Shown: piece by piece, positions 1 through 10,204 of the stretch | How the letters are laid out: every line of letters begins with the position of its first letter | How positions within the stretch are numbered: the first letter of the stretch is position 1 | Source: Reticulitermes speratus | Lineage: Eukaryota > Arthropoda > Insecta > Blattodea > Rhinotermitidae | Reading direction: 5' to 3' | Assembly: GCA_021186555.1 (NCBI GenBank) | Contig: JAJKFL010000003.1 | Location: 34,522,908 to 34,586,907 of the forward strand | DNA: 64,000 nt | Position numbers and translations under genes: made by a program | The notes under the pieces: model-generated | What the model was told of the DNA's origin: nothing | Database searches by the model: none | What the model saw: the letters and a program-made list of their open reading frames with translations, nothing else

Positions 1-478
1 TCCTAATTGTACGCTGGCACAATTTCCTACAGCGGTCACCAAATTCTTCTGCGCTCTCATCTCTCCCTTGGGCAGCGTCCTGCAGTCTCGTATAATAATA
101 TTGGTCCGGTAGCTTATCACTGAACCTGTCCACCAATGCCTGCTTCAAGTCTCCGTAACTACATCCATCTCTCACTAGTTCTTCGCGTCCACTCAAAAAT
201 TGAAGAGCCAGACCCTGTAATTTCGCCTTCACAATCAAAGCTTTGTCCTCCTCAGTCCACCCACTAACCTTCGCTAAGGTTTCTATTTGAGAGAAAAACT
301 CGTGGACCGATTTCCCTTTTGTTTCGCCCGACCAGTCTTGAATTCCGGCTACTAGCGAAACGTCCTTCTTCTGCCCCCTCGGCACGCTGGCGGCCTCGCC
401 TATCCTAAGGGCATTCAGCTGCGAGCGCAACTCCTCAATTTGCAGTTGAAGGGATTCAATCTCGGATGCTTCCGACAT
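1..478 (-). CDS. gag: LTR retrotransposon Gag, N-terminal part (runs off left edge)
   Basis: Reading the minus strand from the ATG at 478 gives 159 codons with no stop to the window edge. Residues about 4-24 form a leucine-rich amphipathic stretch, probably a coiled coil. Residues about 45-159 resemble the capsid-like domain of Ty3/Gypsy Gag (retrotransposon gag family), with a W at 49, the FFSQIE segment at 61-66, W at 74, a DRFSDK segment at 117-122 and a QYYYTRL segment near 126-132. In the family, Gag forms the cytoplasmic particle that packages the element RNA. The start is chosen because it is the first ATG after a stop-rich leader and precedes the LTR by about 500 bases, which is the expected layout. 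The zinc knuckle, protease, reverse transcriptase and integrase would lie to the left of the window. No break is seen here, so the copy may be fairly young. Confidence 0.85.
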   Translation of the reverse strand, partial: MSEASEIESLQLQIEELRSQLNALRIGEAASVPRGQKKDVSLVAGIQDWSGETKGKSVHEFFSQIETLAKVSGWTEEDKALIVKAKLQGLALQFLSGREELVRDGCSYGDLKQALVDRFSDKLPDQYYYTRLQDAAQGRDESAEEFGDRCRKLCQRTIR

Positions 479-954
479 GTCTTAATTTATCACTCCAAAG
501 TGTATCAAATAATATGGCTATACAAACTGGGATCGACTAACAACACCTTACCTCTACCACTGCAATAATAATCCCCACTAAATATTTAACAATGTTTAAA
601 AAATATCGGCCACAAAATCTGCTATCTGAATCCTACCCCTAAATTCTGCCTAACATTAATCTTCCCAACCAAACTCTCAATACGTCCCCAAAAATTAAAT
701 TACCAACAGTTAGTTAAATCCGTTAACGCGGGTTGCAGCAACAATGGAATCAGGAGGACTTCATATTTGTTACACCAATATACACAGACCACTTCTCTAA
801 ACATACACAAATAAACACATATACAAACACTTATATGCCTTGCCAATTCTATTCCTCAATCCTACCGGCTAGCCAACGATAATATGTTATTCACTGTAAT
901 CCCAACAAAAATTTCTAAGCACGCGAGTCCGAAATTCTGTGCGGAATTTAATAT
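479..954 (-). other. Untranslated leader between LTR and gag
   Basis: AT-rich, stop-rich sequence between the gag ATG and the primer-binding-like site. It is the expected 5' leader of the element, where a packaging signal would lie. No internal gene is seen. Confidence 0.55.
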
Positions 955-972
955 CCCGCACCGCTGCCACCA
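955..972 (-). promoter_or_regulatory. Candidate tRNA primer-binding site
   Basis: On the minus strand TGGTGGCAGCGG (972 to 961) begins four bases after an LTR-like ACAACA end at 976. Primer sites of LTR elements usually start with TGG just inside the 5' LTR. The matching tRNA was not determined. Confidence 0.5.
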
Positions 973-975
973 ATT

Positions 976-1700
976 TGTTGTGTCGCCGCCAAAGTTACCG
1001 CTACCGTAACCTTCGCGGGACCCCGATACCCGTTGGCAGGCCCAGTAGGACAGGGGAGGGGGGAATTCAGGAGAGAGGGACCCCTATCTAAATGAGACGC
1101 TGCGAACTGACTAATATGACTTTAATAAAACAATATGAAAGTAAAACAATAAAAGATAATAAAAAAGACAAGATTACTAATTGGCTCTAAAAAAAAGACA
1201 CTACAGGGGACGAACACAGTCCACCTAGGTTACAATCTATTTACTACCTCGTATATAACTATTTCCCTCTCCCTGGGACGGGGGGGGAGCCAGTCCGGGG
1301 CAGTGTTCAAAACAACCCAAAGAAACAAATTGAGAACAGGGAAAAAGTGGAAGACAAAAAAGAAAATAAAGACAGAGAAAAACCGGCAAACACTCACGCT
1401 CTCGCCCAACTGGCACCGCCGACGTCGACCAAGCCCCACGATCCTCTCTGTAGCTTTGCGACACACCAACTGCCCGGCAGAACCATCCAGACAAGAGAGC
1501 GAGGAATTTGTCGGAGCAGGTACAGGGGGAAAAATATAACAATGCGTGACCGGGTCCAGGTACTGCTGCCCCTGGCCAACTCATTACCATCCCCGTGCGG
1601 CTTCCCACCCCGCGCGATCCGCCATAAAAGAAAAGCTACCAGTGCGGCGGGCACAACAACACACATGGCCCTTGCATTTGTCAGTGTGTAGAAAAGCACA
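976..1700 (-). mobile_element. 5' LTR of the Gypsy-like element (outer edge approximate)
   Basis: The block between the primer-binding-like site and about 1700 is clearly more GC-rich than its surroundings, and the change near 1700-1725 is sharp. On the minus strand its inner end reads CAACA, a usual TG...CA LTR terminus. A TATA-like string (TTATATAC, near 1252-1259 on the minus strand) could be the promoter, which would place U3 at higher coordinates and R-U5 toward 976. Overlapping frames of up to 123 codons here are in low-complexity sequence and match no protein I recognise. The outer end is uncertain because the partner LTR lies outside the window. Confidence 0.6.
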
Positions 1701-2240
1701 CAAGGGTCCCCTGTTCATGTAATAAGGCGGTTAAAATTTACGCTTCTAGAGCTCCACCCACCCACACACTCCCTACTTGTTAACAAACATCAACACTTCC
1801 AGGACATGTTGACTTTTTACATTACTGAATTTCGTCGTCAAAGTGTGTAGGGAGTACACAGTTCTTCAGCTAATGCTGACGTAAAGTAGCGCTTGAGCTA
1901 GCACTTGGCAGCTAATTTTTAATTACATGAAGTCAAAAAGGAACTGGTAAAACAATTCGGAGATACGAATTGGCGTGATTAAACTGGACTACCCAAAATC
2001 GATCATGAGTCAGGGGAGCTGTTCCTGGGTTTTTGAAGAAGAAACCAGTTCTAGGATATCATATATGATCACAGAATTGCATTAGAGCTGTAATTTGATT
2101 TTGAGTGGACAAGCATTTGATAGAAAAGTAGTCTCGTTTGGAAGTTACCGCGCATTGCTTAATTTAGAAGCTAATGATTTAGGAAATGTCCGCGGAACGT
2201 AAATGATCTATCGTTTTCGGTTTTTTATTTTTCTATACAA
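1701..2240. other. Non-coding stretch, nothing recognised
   Basis: AT-rich sequence. Only a 9-bp inverted pair was noticed: ACTCCCTAC near 1767 and GTAGGGAGT near 1848. No gene or named element is visible. Confidence 0.4.
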
Positions 2241-2375
2241 ATTCGTGATTATTTTCAGGAAAAATGTTGAAGATGTATCACAAGTGTCTCTGGACATTTT
2301 TGTTCTTTTTACTGTTTCAATTCCTGATTATCTTCAGGAAAAATGTTGAAGATGTAAGTATCACAAGTGTGTCTC
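2241..2375 (+). repeat. Two-copy tandem duplication, about 80-bp period
   Basis: Two segments of about 50 bases, 2241-2290 and 2320-2375, share the order TTCAGGAAAAATGTTGAAGA followed by TCACAAGTGT. The copies differ by a few substitutions and a small insertion (AAG before TATCACAAG in the second copy). About 30 bases of unlike sequence separate them. Confidence 0.75.
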
Positions 2376-2810
2376 ACCATGTTTTACAGAACGTACAAAT
2401 GTTTCTCTGTAATTAGCAACAGATTTACAACAGATTATAATCGGTGTCTCGTTAACTCCTATATTTTGATTCAATCATTCTCCACTATTACGTTAAATCG
2501 TTAGCTCTTGCGTTCCTTATAAGAGACCAATCACATGAACATAGGTAGGTCTTCATGTGAATTGTCTCTTACATTTGTTACATTTGAACTCAAATTGAAT
2601 ATGTCTACAAATTTTAGTAAATATCTTAAATATGAAATTTCACATATAAATTTCTTATTATTACCAACCACTGTACAATAATTCACTTTACGCCTACTTG
2701 TTTCGGCTAAACATCGTAGCCATCATGAAGGAGTCGCTTTTTACAGACGTGCACAGCGTACAGTGTGTCAATGAATGGTAATATGTACATTAATTATTTA
2801 CAGCCGTAGT

Positions 2811-2842
2811 CACTATATAGTACTATGTCGTACTATATAGTG
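2811..2842. repeat. Perfect 13-bp hairpin at foldback centre
   Basis: CACTATATAGTAC (2811-2823) and GTACTATATAGTG (2830-2842) are exact inverted copies around a 6-base loop. The stem is rich in TA and each arm is itself partly palindromic. Confidence 0.9.
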
Positions 2843-2860
2843 CGCACGTCTGTTAAAATT

Positions 2861-2906
2861 GACTCCCTGATGATGGCTACGATGGTTAGCCGAAACATGT
2901 AGGAAT
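2861..2906 (+). ncRNA. Hammerhead-ribozyme-like motif, full core
   Basis: Core CTGATGA at 2867-2873, one extra T, stem II GGCTA (2875-2879) with TAGCC (2887-2891), then GAAA (2892-2895). The following CATGT can form a minimal stem III of two pairs (A-U, C-G), leaving A2901 as the predicted cleavage base (GUA). TCC before the core can pair with GGA after the cleavage site as the base of stem I. Hammerheads of this short-stem-III form are known in Penelope-like retroelements. The extra base between A9 and stem II departs from the textbook core, so activity is unproven. Confidence 0.6.
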
Positions 2907-2984
2907 AAAAAAAATGATTTGCAGTAGCTGGTAATAATAAAAAACTTATATGTAAGACAACTGTACGGAATATGTATAATATTA

Positions 2985-3060
2985 AGTATATGAAATTTCA
3001 CGAAAATCCGTCCGGAGGGGATCTTGACGTTCCGTGAGGACAGACAGAAGCTCAGGTATG
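2985..3060 (-). repeat. Fragment of dispersed 'TCCGTC' repeat family
   Basis: On the minus strand it contains CTGTCTGTCCT, then GGACGGATTTTCGTGAAATT. The same order, CTGTCCGTCCG then GGACGGATTTTCATGAAATT, appears at about 28800-28870, so this is a scattered repeat of unknown class. Confidence 0.5.
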
Positions 3061-3188
3061 GTGAGGTTAGTAGTAATATTCCCGCAGCTGCTTTGAAAGG
3101 GCGCACAAATATGCATGCTGCTTTACCTACACACACACTCTATATTATTTACAGCCCCTTAAATATACAACGAAACATGAAGCCTGAT

Positions 3189-3274
3189 GTGTGGTTACTA
3201 ACGTTTCAGATGAATATACTGCTTCTTCTCTGAAGATGGCGGCAGTGTGTTTCCCGAAAGTTTTATTACCACCT
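3189..3274. repeat. Short foldback with outward hammerhead-like halves
   Basis: The left arm (from 3189), read on the minus strand, gives GCAGTATATT...GAAACGTTAGTAACC. The right arm gives GCAGTGTGTT...GAAAGTTTTATTACC. The arms match in order with about 70 percent identity. The right arm has CTGAAGA (3230-3236), an extra T, GG...CC of stem II and GAAA (3256-3259), which fits the CTGANGA...GAAA core, though stem II is weak. Confidence 0.6.
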
Positions 3275-5070
3275 TCCACATTACAGGTTGCTGTAACACA
3301 CAAGACCACAATATGAACTATAGATTTTGTTTTACAAGTACGTCATTATAGGAACATTAATATTATATATCATGTGAATGGTAGAAGCATATGAAATGAC
3401 TTTTTCAGTGTGTTAAATCTGTTATAGTTTATTTACCTATATGAAAGTATTATGACGCATAATTTCTTCGTGGTCTTCACGCTCAGGAAGAAGTTTATTC
3501 CTTACACGTTCATTACATTCCTGATGCCGAGTTTCATGTACGCACTGTTCCTAAAGTGGAACATTCGCCTTACTGAGAGACAAACCAGCCAGCCAAAGCA
3601 TGCAGTAAGTCACTACTACGGGATTAATGCACAGGCAGGCTTCAGACGACACTTTGCAGTGTTTCATAATGAAAGATTGCCAGACTTTATATAACTTCGC
3701 CCGAAATTTCCCTCTTCTCCTTTTTTTTCTATTCAATCCAATACTGATGTTGTGAAATAAAAGGATAAAGGGGAAAGTAAAATATAGCAGGCCTTACTGT
3801 TCTTTATTTTGGACTTTTTTAAGGCAGAAATATTTGTAGCGTTTTATATCTGAAATTTATCAGGCCTACAAATTTGTGTACTGACGAATTTCATGTATGC
3901 GGCTTCTGAGACTTTCACAGCATTGCTGTTGAAGATTTTATTCTTCTATTTATATTGGTATATGTACCAAGGTTTCGGAGGGAATAACTGCTTCCTTAGT
4001 CAGGGTTGTCCAGAAAGCCTGTCTAGGGACTTCTCTGAAATTTGAGGCAACAAGTCCTCATAAAGAGTCATACCTCTATATCAATGTACATGGCGTCATG
4101 TTCCAGAAGACTTAAATCTTCGGCTGTACTTACGCACGTAATGAGTGGTAAAAACTTACAGGCATGCGAAAGCATGTAGATCCTTTCTATTCTTTCTGTA
4201 GATGACGATGGAACAATTTAAATTCAGTATTTTTCTTGTCCTAAACTGCTACCTGATGAATTATGAAAACTTCTAATCTACTTTAGAGGCTTGTACGTCT
4301 GACGAATTTTATCACTGTTTTACTCCGCGTCGTAAAATAATATTGTAACCCCCAAACATAAAATGTGTGACATATGAATTGTCTTGGGTTATTAATTTAA
4401 ACTCAGATGATCGTGTTTGTTTGCTATTTCATGCCGCACTTAAGGCCCCCGTTCCACAATTTGAACAAAATTGCACAGTAAATGTTCACATCCTTCTCCA
4501 CCTATTGAAGAATAATTACGAAATTTTAACCGGCTAGTGTTCGCGTCGCGCTTAGAATATTTGTCGTTAGGCGTCATTGCAAAGTATAAAAAGAACGCGC
4601 CTTATATAGAAACCACTGACATCCGTCTGTCCATCTGTGACCTTTTATCGTCGGCTAAATTCTTTGTCGTATTTTTATGCAATTCTGTATAGGCGTTTTT
4701 TTTACAAGGGGCTAAACGTGTTTTACCCGTGTTTTCCAACATTTCTTGACCCATTCTAGAGCCAAATTCACTGTATGACTGTTGAGTAATCATGAGTTTC
4801 ATGAATTCGATGCACTGCAAGCCATACTTTGCGTAAAGGCGAAAAACGTTTTTGTCTTTATTTTTTACATTTTATCCGATTTTAATGAATTTAGTAAATA
4901 ATATACCTCCAAAAATTTGTTGAATGTTTAGAGTTTCATGCAAATCAGCCCAGTGAAAGCCGTACTTTACTTCTGGTAGTAAATGAATGTCTACCTCTAT
5001 TTCCTACATTTCTTGCCTACAGAAATTGCTGTTAAAGATTTTTGGATTTTGTGCAAATCAGCTCAGGAAA
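3275..5070. other. Non-coding stretch with two repeat fragments
   Basis: No gene is recognised. Around 4085-4125 a module reading GGCGTCATGTTCCAGAAGAC resembles one at 62350-62385. At 4615-4640 a string with TCCGTCTGTCCATCTGT resembles the dispersed TCCGTC repeat family. Confidence 0.4.
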
Positions 5071-5076
5071 TTCTGT

Positions 5077-5326
5077 ACCTCTACTCCACTCATTCTGAAC
5101 CTCGTCACTAGATGAAGGAGAGTGGCCAGCTTCACGTACCCGCCGCTTTACTCTTGGGAAAAGAACAACCGACACACATTGAATAGGAGACTGACTGGGC
5201 TTGGGAGCCGGACTGGACGCTTTTAGAGAAAAGAAAAATTTCTTGCCCCTGCCAAGAATTGAACCACGATTCGTTAGTTGTCCATCCAGTCGTCTAGTCA
5301 CTCGACCACACACGCCATCCCGGCTT
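5077..5326 (-). mobile_element. tRNA-derived SINE, family B, old copy
   Basis: The minus strand starts near 5326 with a tRNA-like head (GGGATGGCGTGTGTGGTCGA, then a degraded B-box GTGGTTCAATTC, then CAGGGGCAAG). The body matches the better preserved family B copy at 46565-46849: CCAGTCCGGC, AAAGCGGCGGG and GAGGTTCAGAATGAGTGGAG. The 3' end lacks the TTTACC tail, so the copy is truncated. It is transcribed by RNA polymerase III in the family, but the promoter boxes here are damaged. Confidence 0.7.
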
Positions 5327-5339
5327 CATATAACAAATA

Positions 5340-6285
5340 TATTAAAAATGTAAAAGCCTTTATTAAGTGAATATGAAAATTTATTATAAAACAATACTTC
5401 CTGAGCCACAGTTGCGATAAAAAAAATTAGGAAAAGCTTACAGGAAAAATGTAGTCTGCTGAATCTATTCACGGCTCCCTTAGGCAACATTTAAGAAACT
5501 CTGCTGTATTCTTTGACACTGCACTACGATCTAAATTTTCTTCGCGTCCTGAAAGGCGAAAATCTCATAAAAACGGTAATTTACGAAGCAATGCACAAAT
5601 AAATATGTGGTCCAGAAAGGTATTTGTAATAGTTTCAATCAGTGTCTATGTATTCAGTACCTACCTTACAGTAAGCACACTATGTCCAATTTAAAATATT
5701 AGCCCATTCTCTCTGTTCAGAGAAATAATTGCTGTCCGTTCTGAGAACTATACACGAAGCACACTGATGCACCTTGTAGGTAAATTTTAGACTTTTTTCA
5801 ACGTTAAAGCTTATTTTACACATAAATACGTGATTTAAAAGCTTAATAGCATCTCCTATCCAGCTTACTTATCTGGTTTTGCAGCCAGGTTTGGAGTGTG
5901 TGCAGTTCACCCACTTGCACCTCTCTGGCTACGGGCCTGCTCACTTCAAGCGCAACCTTCCCTTCAAAGTGTTCGTAGACACTTTCAGCCTGTATTCGTC
6001 CCTAATATGACACACCAAGTTTCACACCCACATAAGAAAAGAAACAAAATATTTGCATGCGTTGCAGTTCTTGTTCCTGAAATAGGAGATAGAGAGACAA
6101 ATGCTTTAGAACTGAATACGTTTAGCGAACTTGTTCTAGTTTTAACATCTTCATGAATGCAATTTTGATTTGTTACTGTCTTATCCAAGTATCCGAAATT
6201 TTTAAATATCTTCACGGTTTGAGTTCTTCTTGCGAAGTTAAAGCTCCTCAATTATCAAGAAATTTCCCGCAATTAGGTAACCTGA
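5340..6285. other. Non-coding stretch, nothing recognised
   Basis: AT-rich sequence. An 86-codon frame at 5896-6156 has no recognisable domain and looks like chance. Confidence 0.4.
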
Positions 6286-6289
6286 AATT

Positions 6290-6505
6290 CATTATTGTCT
6301 TCACAAATGTCCGCCACATTTTCCTATTCCGCCCAGATTAATCCAGTCCACGCCCTCCCATCCTTTTTCTTAAAGATTCATTTTAATATTACCCTCACAT
6401 CTATGTCTTCCACTTTGTTCAGGTTTCGCCAGCAAAATCCTGTATCCACTTCTCTTCTCCCCCATTCGTACCACATGCCTCGTCCGCCTATACTCTTTGG
6501 CTTTA
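6290..6505 (-). pseudogene. LINE 3' tail fragment (family b), minus strand
   Basis: Read on the minus strand it follows the same course as the plus-strand copies at 36030 and 43988: ACAGGATTTTG, GGAAGACATAGATG, TAATATTAAAATG, GGCGTGGACTGGATTAATCTGG, then the A-rich continuation with TGGCGGACATTTGTGAA. It encodes the decayed C-terminal tail of a non-LTR reverse transcriptase, without the catalytic domain. Frame breaks are present. Confidence 0.7.
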
Positions 6506-6509
6506 TCGA

Positions 6510-8285
6510 CCTAATACATTCTAAAATCCAAGTTATTTATATTTATTTACAGCGAGAAAATGTTACAACACTGACCCCAATAAAGGAATCAAACAAATCA
6601 CAGCTCATGCCTCGTGTTGCATGGCGACATCACTGAGAAAGTCTCTTGGACATGCTGTCTCGTATTTCGATTAAAGGCAGCAGTTCAGGCATTTTTCCGT
6701 ACTGCGTTTTTGAGATTTGAAGCTTCATTAATATATGTCACTAGCCTGGAGGCACAATGGAATTTAATCTTTTCAGTACGAATTATACTATTTAAATTAA
6801 AAGTACTTAGATGTATCCATGAAAGGTTTCTTGACAGCATGCAAGATTTGCACGTGAGTTGGAGATTAAGGTACACGCGCATATCCGAAAGACAATGCTT
6901 ATTATTGCGACATGAACTCACTGGGGGGTAAAGAAGTGTCGCCTTGTGCGGTGTTAGGACACTTTGTTTCTTCGTACATAGGTGTGTTGTTCAGTACTGT
7001 GGTTCATATCAAAAGGGAACTGAGGCTCGCTTTTCAAGGATGATGAACCCACGTAGGGTAATTACTTTGCACCAGATTAATTATTTAAAAATTTGAAGAT
7101 TTTAGACTTGATTCATTAACCATGAAGATTTTCATGTACGCTACGCATTATGGGATTATCTTGCGCATTGCTAGAATACGTAGTTCTAGAGCGAAATCTC
7201 ACATTGAAATGACAATTTGAAAGCCTTTCTTTTCCGATTATACGTAATAAGAACACATTGAGTGTTTCTGTACGTGATCGCACAGGTATAGGTATTTGTT
7301 GGCTGTGGTAGTTCTTACTACACAGATAAAACCTGCACCGTGCTGAGAAGTCTTCTTATTTAGTGATTGTGCACTGCATTTAGCCTAAATTCGGTTACAT
7401 TTAATTTATCTTAAACACAATTACCTTTGCGTTTCTCTCGAAGTGTCTTACTTAAAAGTGTACCCTAACATATCTCAACATTAGAACTTCAGTATTTTGT
7501 AAACAAAATGGTTCGAATAGTAAAAACACAGATATTTCAAAGATATTTGTTGCTAAATTTACGGAAGAAGTTTCCACTAGTATAAGTACTGCAGGAAGGC
7601 TGCTGTCTACATGTGATTAGAAGACTCCAAAATAATGCATGAATTTAATGGGTTGGTAGATGAGAGGATATATTAAAATACATTTCAGAACAAACGTAAT
7701 TTATATTTAGTGTGAATTTGTGCGATAACGTCATTGTGTTGTATCTGCCTGATTTTTTTTTTGAGCTGAATCTTAAAACAAATAATATTACGAAGAAGAT
7801 TCAACTCTTCGTAATATACATATCACTCTTTACTTTTGTTACTTACTGCGCACAAATGCGAAATTTAAATGTCTGTCTAACGACACATCCTATCTCTCTC
7901 CCTTTATAAAGCAGTGCATTAAATGCATTCCGTACGTGCAAGAGCTCGACTGCAAAGAAAGTAATGGACTACACGGGATCTTCAGAATACGAGATACTCG
8001 GGTCCTATTTCAAAGTACCGTACTAAGATGGAATAAATATGGAAAAGCCACGAATATTTTCAGTCAGAAAAAGCCTATCAAATTTTAAAGCATTATTCTT
8101 TCTGCATAAAAGTCGGTAGCTTTACTGTCGAAAGGCATATGCTTCGTACAGTTCTTTGTTCTGTAATAACCAATGAAAAGGCAATGGGTCGGAGGCAGGG
8201 CACTGATATTTGAAATGGGGCAATATAGCGTCTGATATGTGGAGGAATAAGGTGTTTTTTGGATGTGATGCTCTGTGTTTGGTTG
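6510..8285. other. Non-coding stretch, nothing recognised
   Basis: AT-rich. Small frames at 6614-6931 and 7712-7909 carry no motif I recognise. A local inverted pair, TTACGAAGAAGATTCA next to its partner CTTCGTAA near 7787-7815, was the only structure noticed. Confidence 0.4.
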
Positions 8286-8289
8286 AGTG

Positions 8290-8340
8290 GTTCGCGACGT
8301 TTCGAAGGAAAGTAGTGCCTTCTTCTTCAAGGGTCAGGCA
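8290..8340 (-). ncRNA. Hammerhead-like motif, second stem II type
   Basis: On the minus strand: TTGAAGA (8330 to 8324, C3 changed to T), one extra A, stem II GAAGG (8322-8318) with CCTTC (8308-8304), both perfect, then GAAAC and GTCGCG. It fits the CTGANGA-N-hairpin-GAAAC plan but uses a different hairpin from the copies at 2861 and 31345. The C3 change would be expected to harm cleavage. Confidence 0.5.
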
Positions 8341-8344
8341 GTCC

Positions 8345-10130
8345 AAGACGTTTATAAGAAACCTGTTTCAGAATTCGACGCTGGGTTTATACGATGCTAT
8401 ATTATATTCTGAAAGTGTCCCTTTTTATGACTAGACCTGTTCATTGGTTTGTGCTATGTGTAGGTATGTAGGGCCACCACAGGCATTGTCATTTGATTCG
8501 ATGCACGCAGATTCTAACCTTGATCACTCTCATCAGTATCGCATACTCAAGTGACTTGCTCCATAAATAACCGCTCAATTTTGGTAAAAACTTATTGGTA
8601 TGTAGAAGTTTCTACAAGAACTGAAGTATAACTCTAAAATGCCACATACTTCTAGATTAAATTACAAATTATTCTTTTGTTCAATGTCATTTAATTAGCC
8701 AGCCTGTAACCCTTATATGTACACGACATTTGAGCTCTGTGTATGGAAGAAATTTCCTAGAGATGTACAAACTTAGACGGTTTTGTCGGCCAATGATTTC
8801 ACTCAAGATCAAACGGTAGAATAGGCTTACGTAGTATAAACAACATAAATCGTTCGTTGTATAATTAAGCCGATTAACATAGGTATATTATGTAATTGTT
8901 TAGGTAGGTGATGTCATTCTATTGACGACTTTAGCAGCATTAAAGTTGGCGGCCTGACATTATCTTATCACTCTCTCGCAGGTATTTGAAGGTTAGCCGT
9001 CTGGCACACACGAAGGTTGAGTGGGCAGCGTAACTGTCTCATATTTTTAGGTTTGTTGGCTGTATTTTAGCGTTACGAATTTAGGCTTCTTATTGTTAGT
9101 GTCTTCTTTGGGAAACCCAGAGGAACTGAAATACAAGTTAGGGTTATAAGCCTGAGTATTGTTCTTTTAGGCTTATTTGCTGTGCTGAAGAGGCGGGCTG
9201 GGATTAAAATTTACTCTGAAGACCATGCAGATATACTTATTCCTAACCCCCTTGTAGGGGGATATTCTCTATTAACATGTTCCTCAGCCTGTGAAATAGT
9301 GTCAGATGCGATCTCTGTATGAACAGACACTAACATCACGATTGCTTCCTAACGTTTTAGTGTTGAAACCGCAGATTTATGGAGACAGTGTGCGCATCCA
9401 CATGTTTTTACCACGTGACCAAGTAGCGTAATAAATATCAGACTAGAAGAAAAAATGTCTCGAAATAAATAGCAAAATATACTGTCCACATTTGACCCTT
9501 TGGGCACTGAAATAAATCTGCAGCATAGGCTACATATTGACTGACGAGACCAAATGAGCGGCGAGCGCTGCTTGAATATGCTTGACAATTTTGTTCTGAC
9601 CATTGTTTCTCATTGGGACAGATATGAATAACTGCACTTCACACAAGCTGCAGCATCACCTCTTTTTGTGCTTTCCGTTCGTGGATGCCTGCTTGGTGTG
9701 TTGGGCGTCGAGGAAGAACAGAATCGCCTCCGTGTCATTTTTTGTGGAATTGGACCACAGAGAAAATTTCTTGAGCAAATCCAAGAACATTTTATGAACT
9801 GCAGTACCAAATTCGAAGTACCTTTGACGCTGTTCCTGTTGATTTTGTGAGGAAAAGTGTTAAATCTTTGTCTTGCGAGTTGCAGAAAGGCCTGAGTTCA
9901 AATCTGATATTAAATGGGAGTGTGTGAGCTTTAATATATACAAGAATTTAGCAACACCACATTTATTTCATGGAACCCATCAGACACTGTGTTTTCAAAG
10001 TGCAGAGTTTTAGTGCTGCAACAAGTGGTACATATAGTTGCCACTAGGCTTTAAATGGATAATCTACTCCTAATTAACTTCCGACTGAAATTTTTATAGC
10101 TTATCTTTAATCTTAATTCACCGTGCATTT
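8345..10130. other. Non-coding stretch, nothing recognised
   Basis: No recognisable exon or element. Short frames near 9349-9850 lie on opposite strands of the same bases and show no domain. Confidence 0.4.
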
Positions 10131-10135
10131 TCACC

Positions 10136-10203
10136 ATTTAAAAATAAACACCAACAAAATGCGCCTTGAAAGTTGTGCATTTTGTTGGTGTTTATTTTTA
10201 AAT
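10136..10203. repeat. Perfect 27-bp hairpin with 14-base loop
   Basis: Arms 10136-10162 and 10177-10203 are exact inverted repeats; the inner ends read AACAAAATGC and GCATTTTGTT. The loop is 10163-10176. Exact arms imply recent formation or selection. It could be a miniature inverted-repeat element, a template-switch product or a small-RNA hairpin; the sequence does not decide. Confidence 0.9.
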
Positions 10204-10204
10204 T

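Larger units (their letters stand above)
2691..2906. repeat. Foldback element with hammerhead-like motif on each arm
   Basis: Left arm 2691-2754 and right arm 2840-2906 are imperfect inverted repeats of about 65 bases. Each arm holds the GGCTA...TAGCC hairpin followed by GAAAC, facing outward. Inside the arms is a perfect 13-bp hairpin at 2811-2842. The left arm's core is altered (CTTCATGA in place of CTGATGA) while the right arm keeps it. No coding sequence lies inside. Confidence 0.8.

Noticed and set aside
1237-1699. Overlapping open frames of 78-123 codons on both strands
   Set aside because: They lie in the LTR, overlap one another on opposite strands and lack any known domain; GC-rich sequence has few stops.
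9665-9800. Possible small nuclear RNA pseudogene, with weak echo at 47560-47640
   Set aside because: Only about 15-20 bases are shared and they do not match any small nuclear RNA I can recall with confidence.
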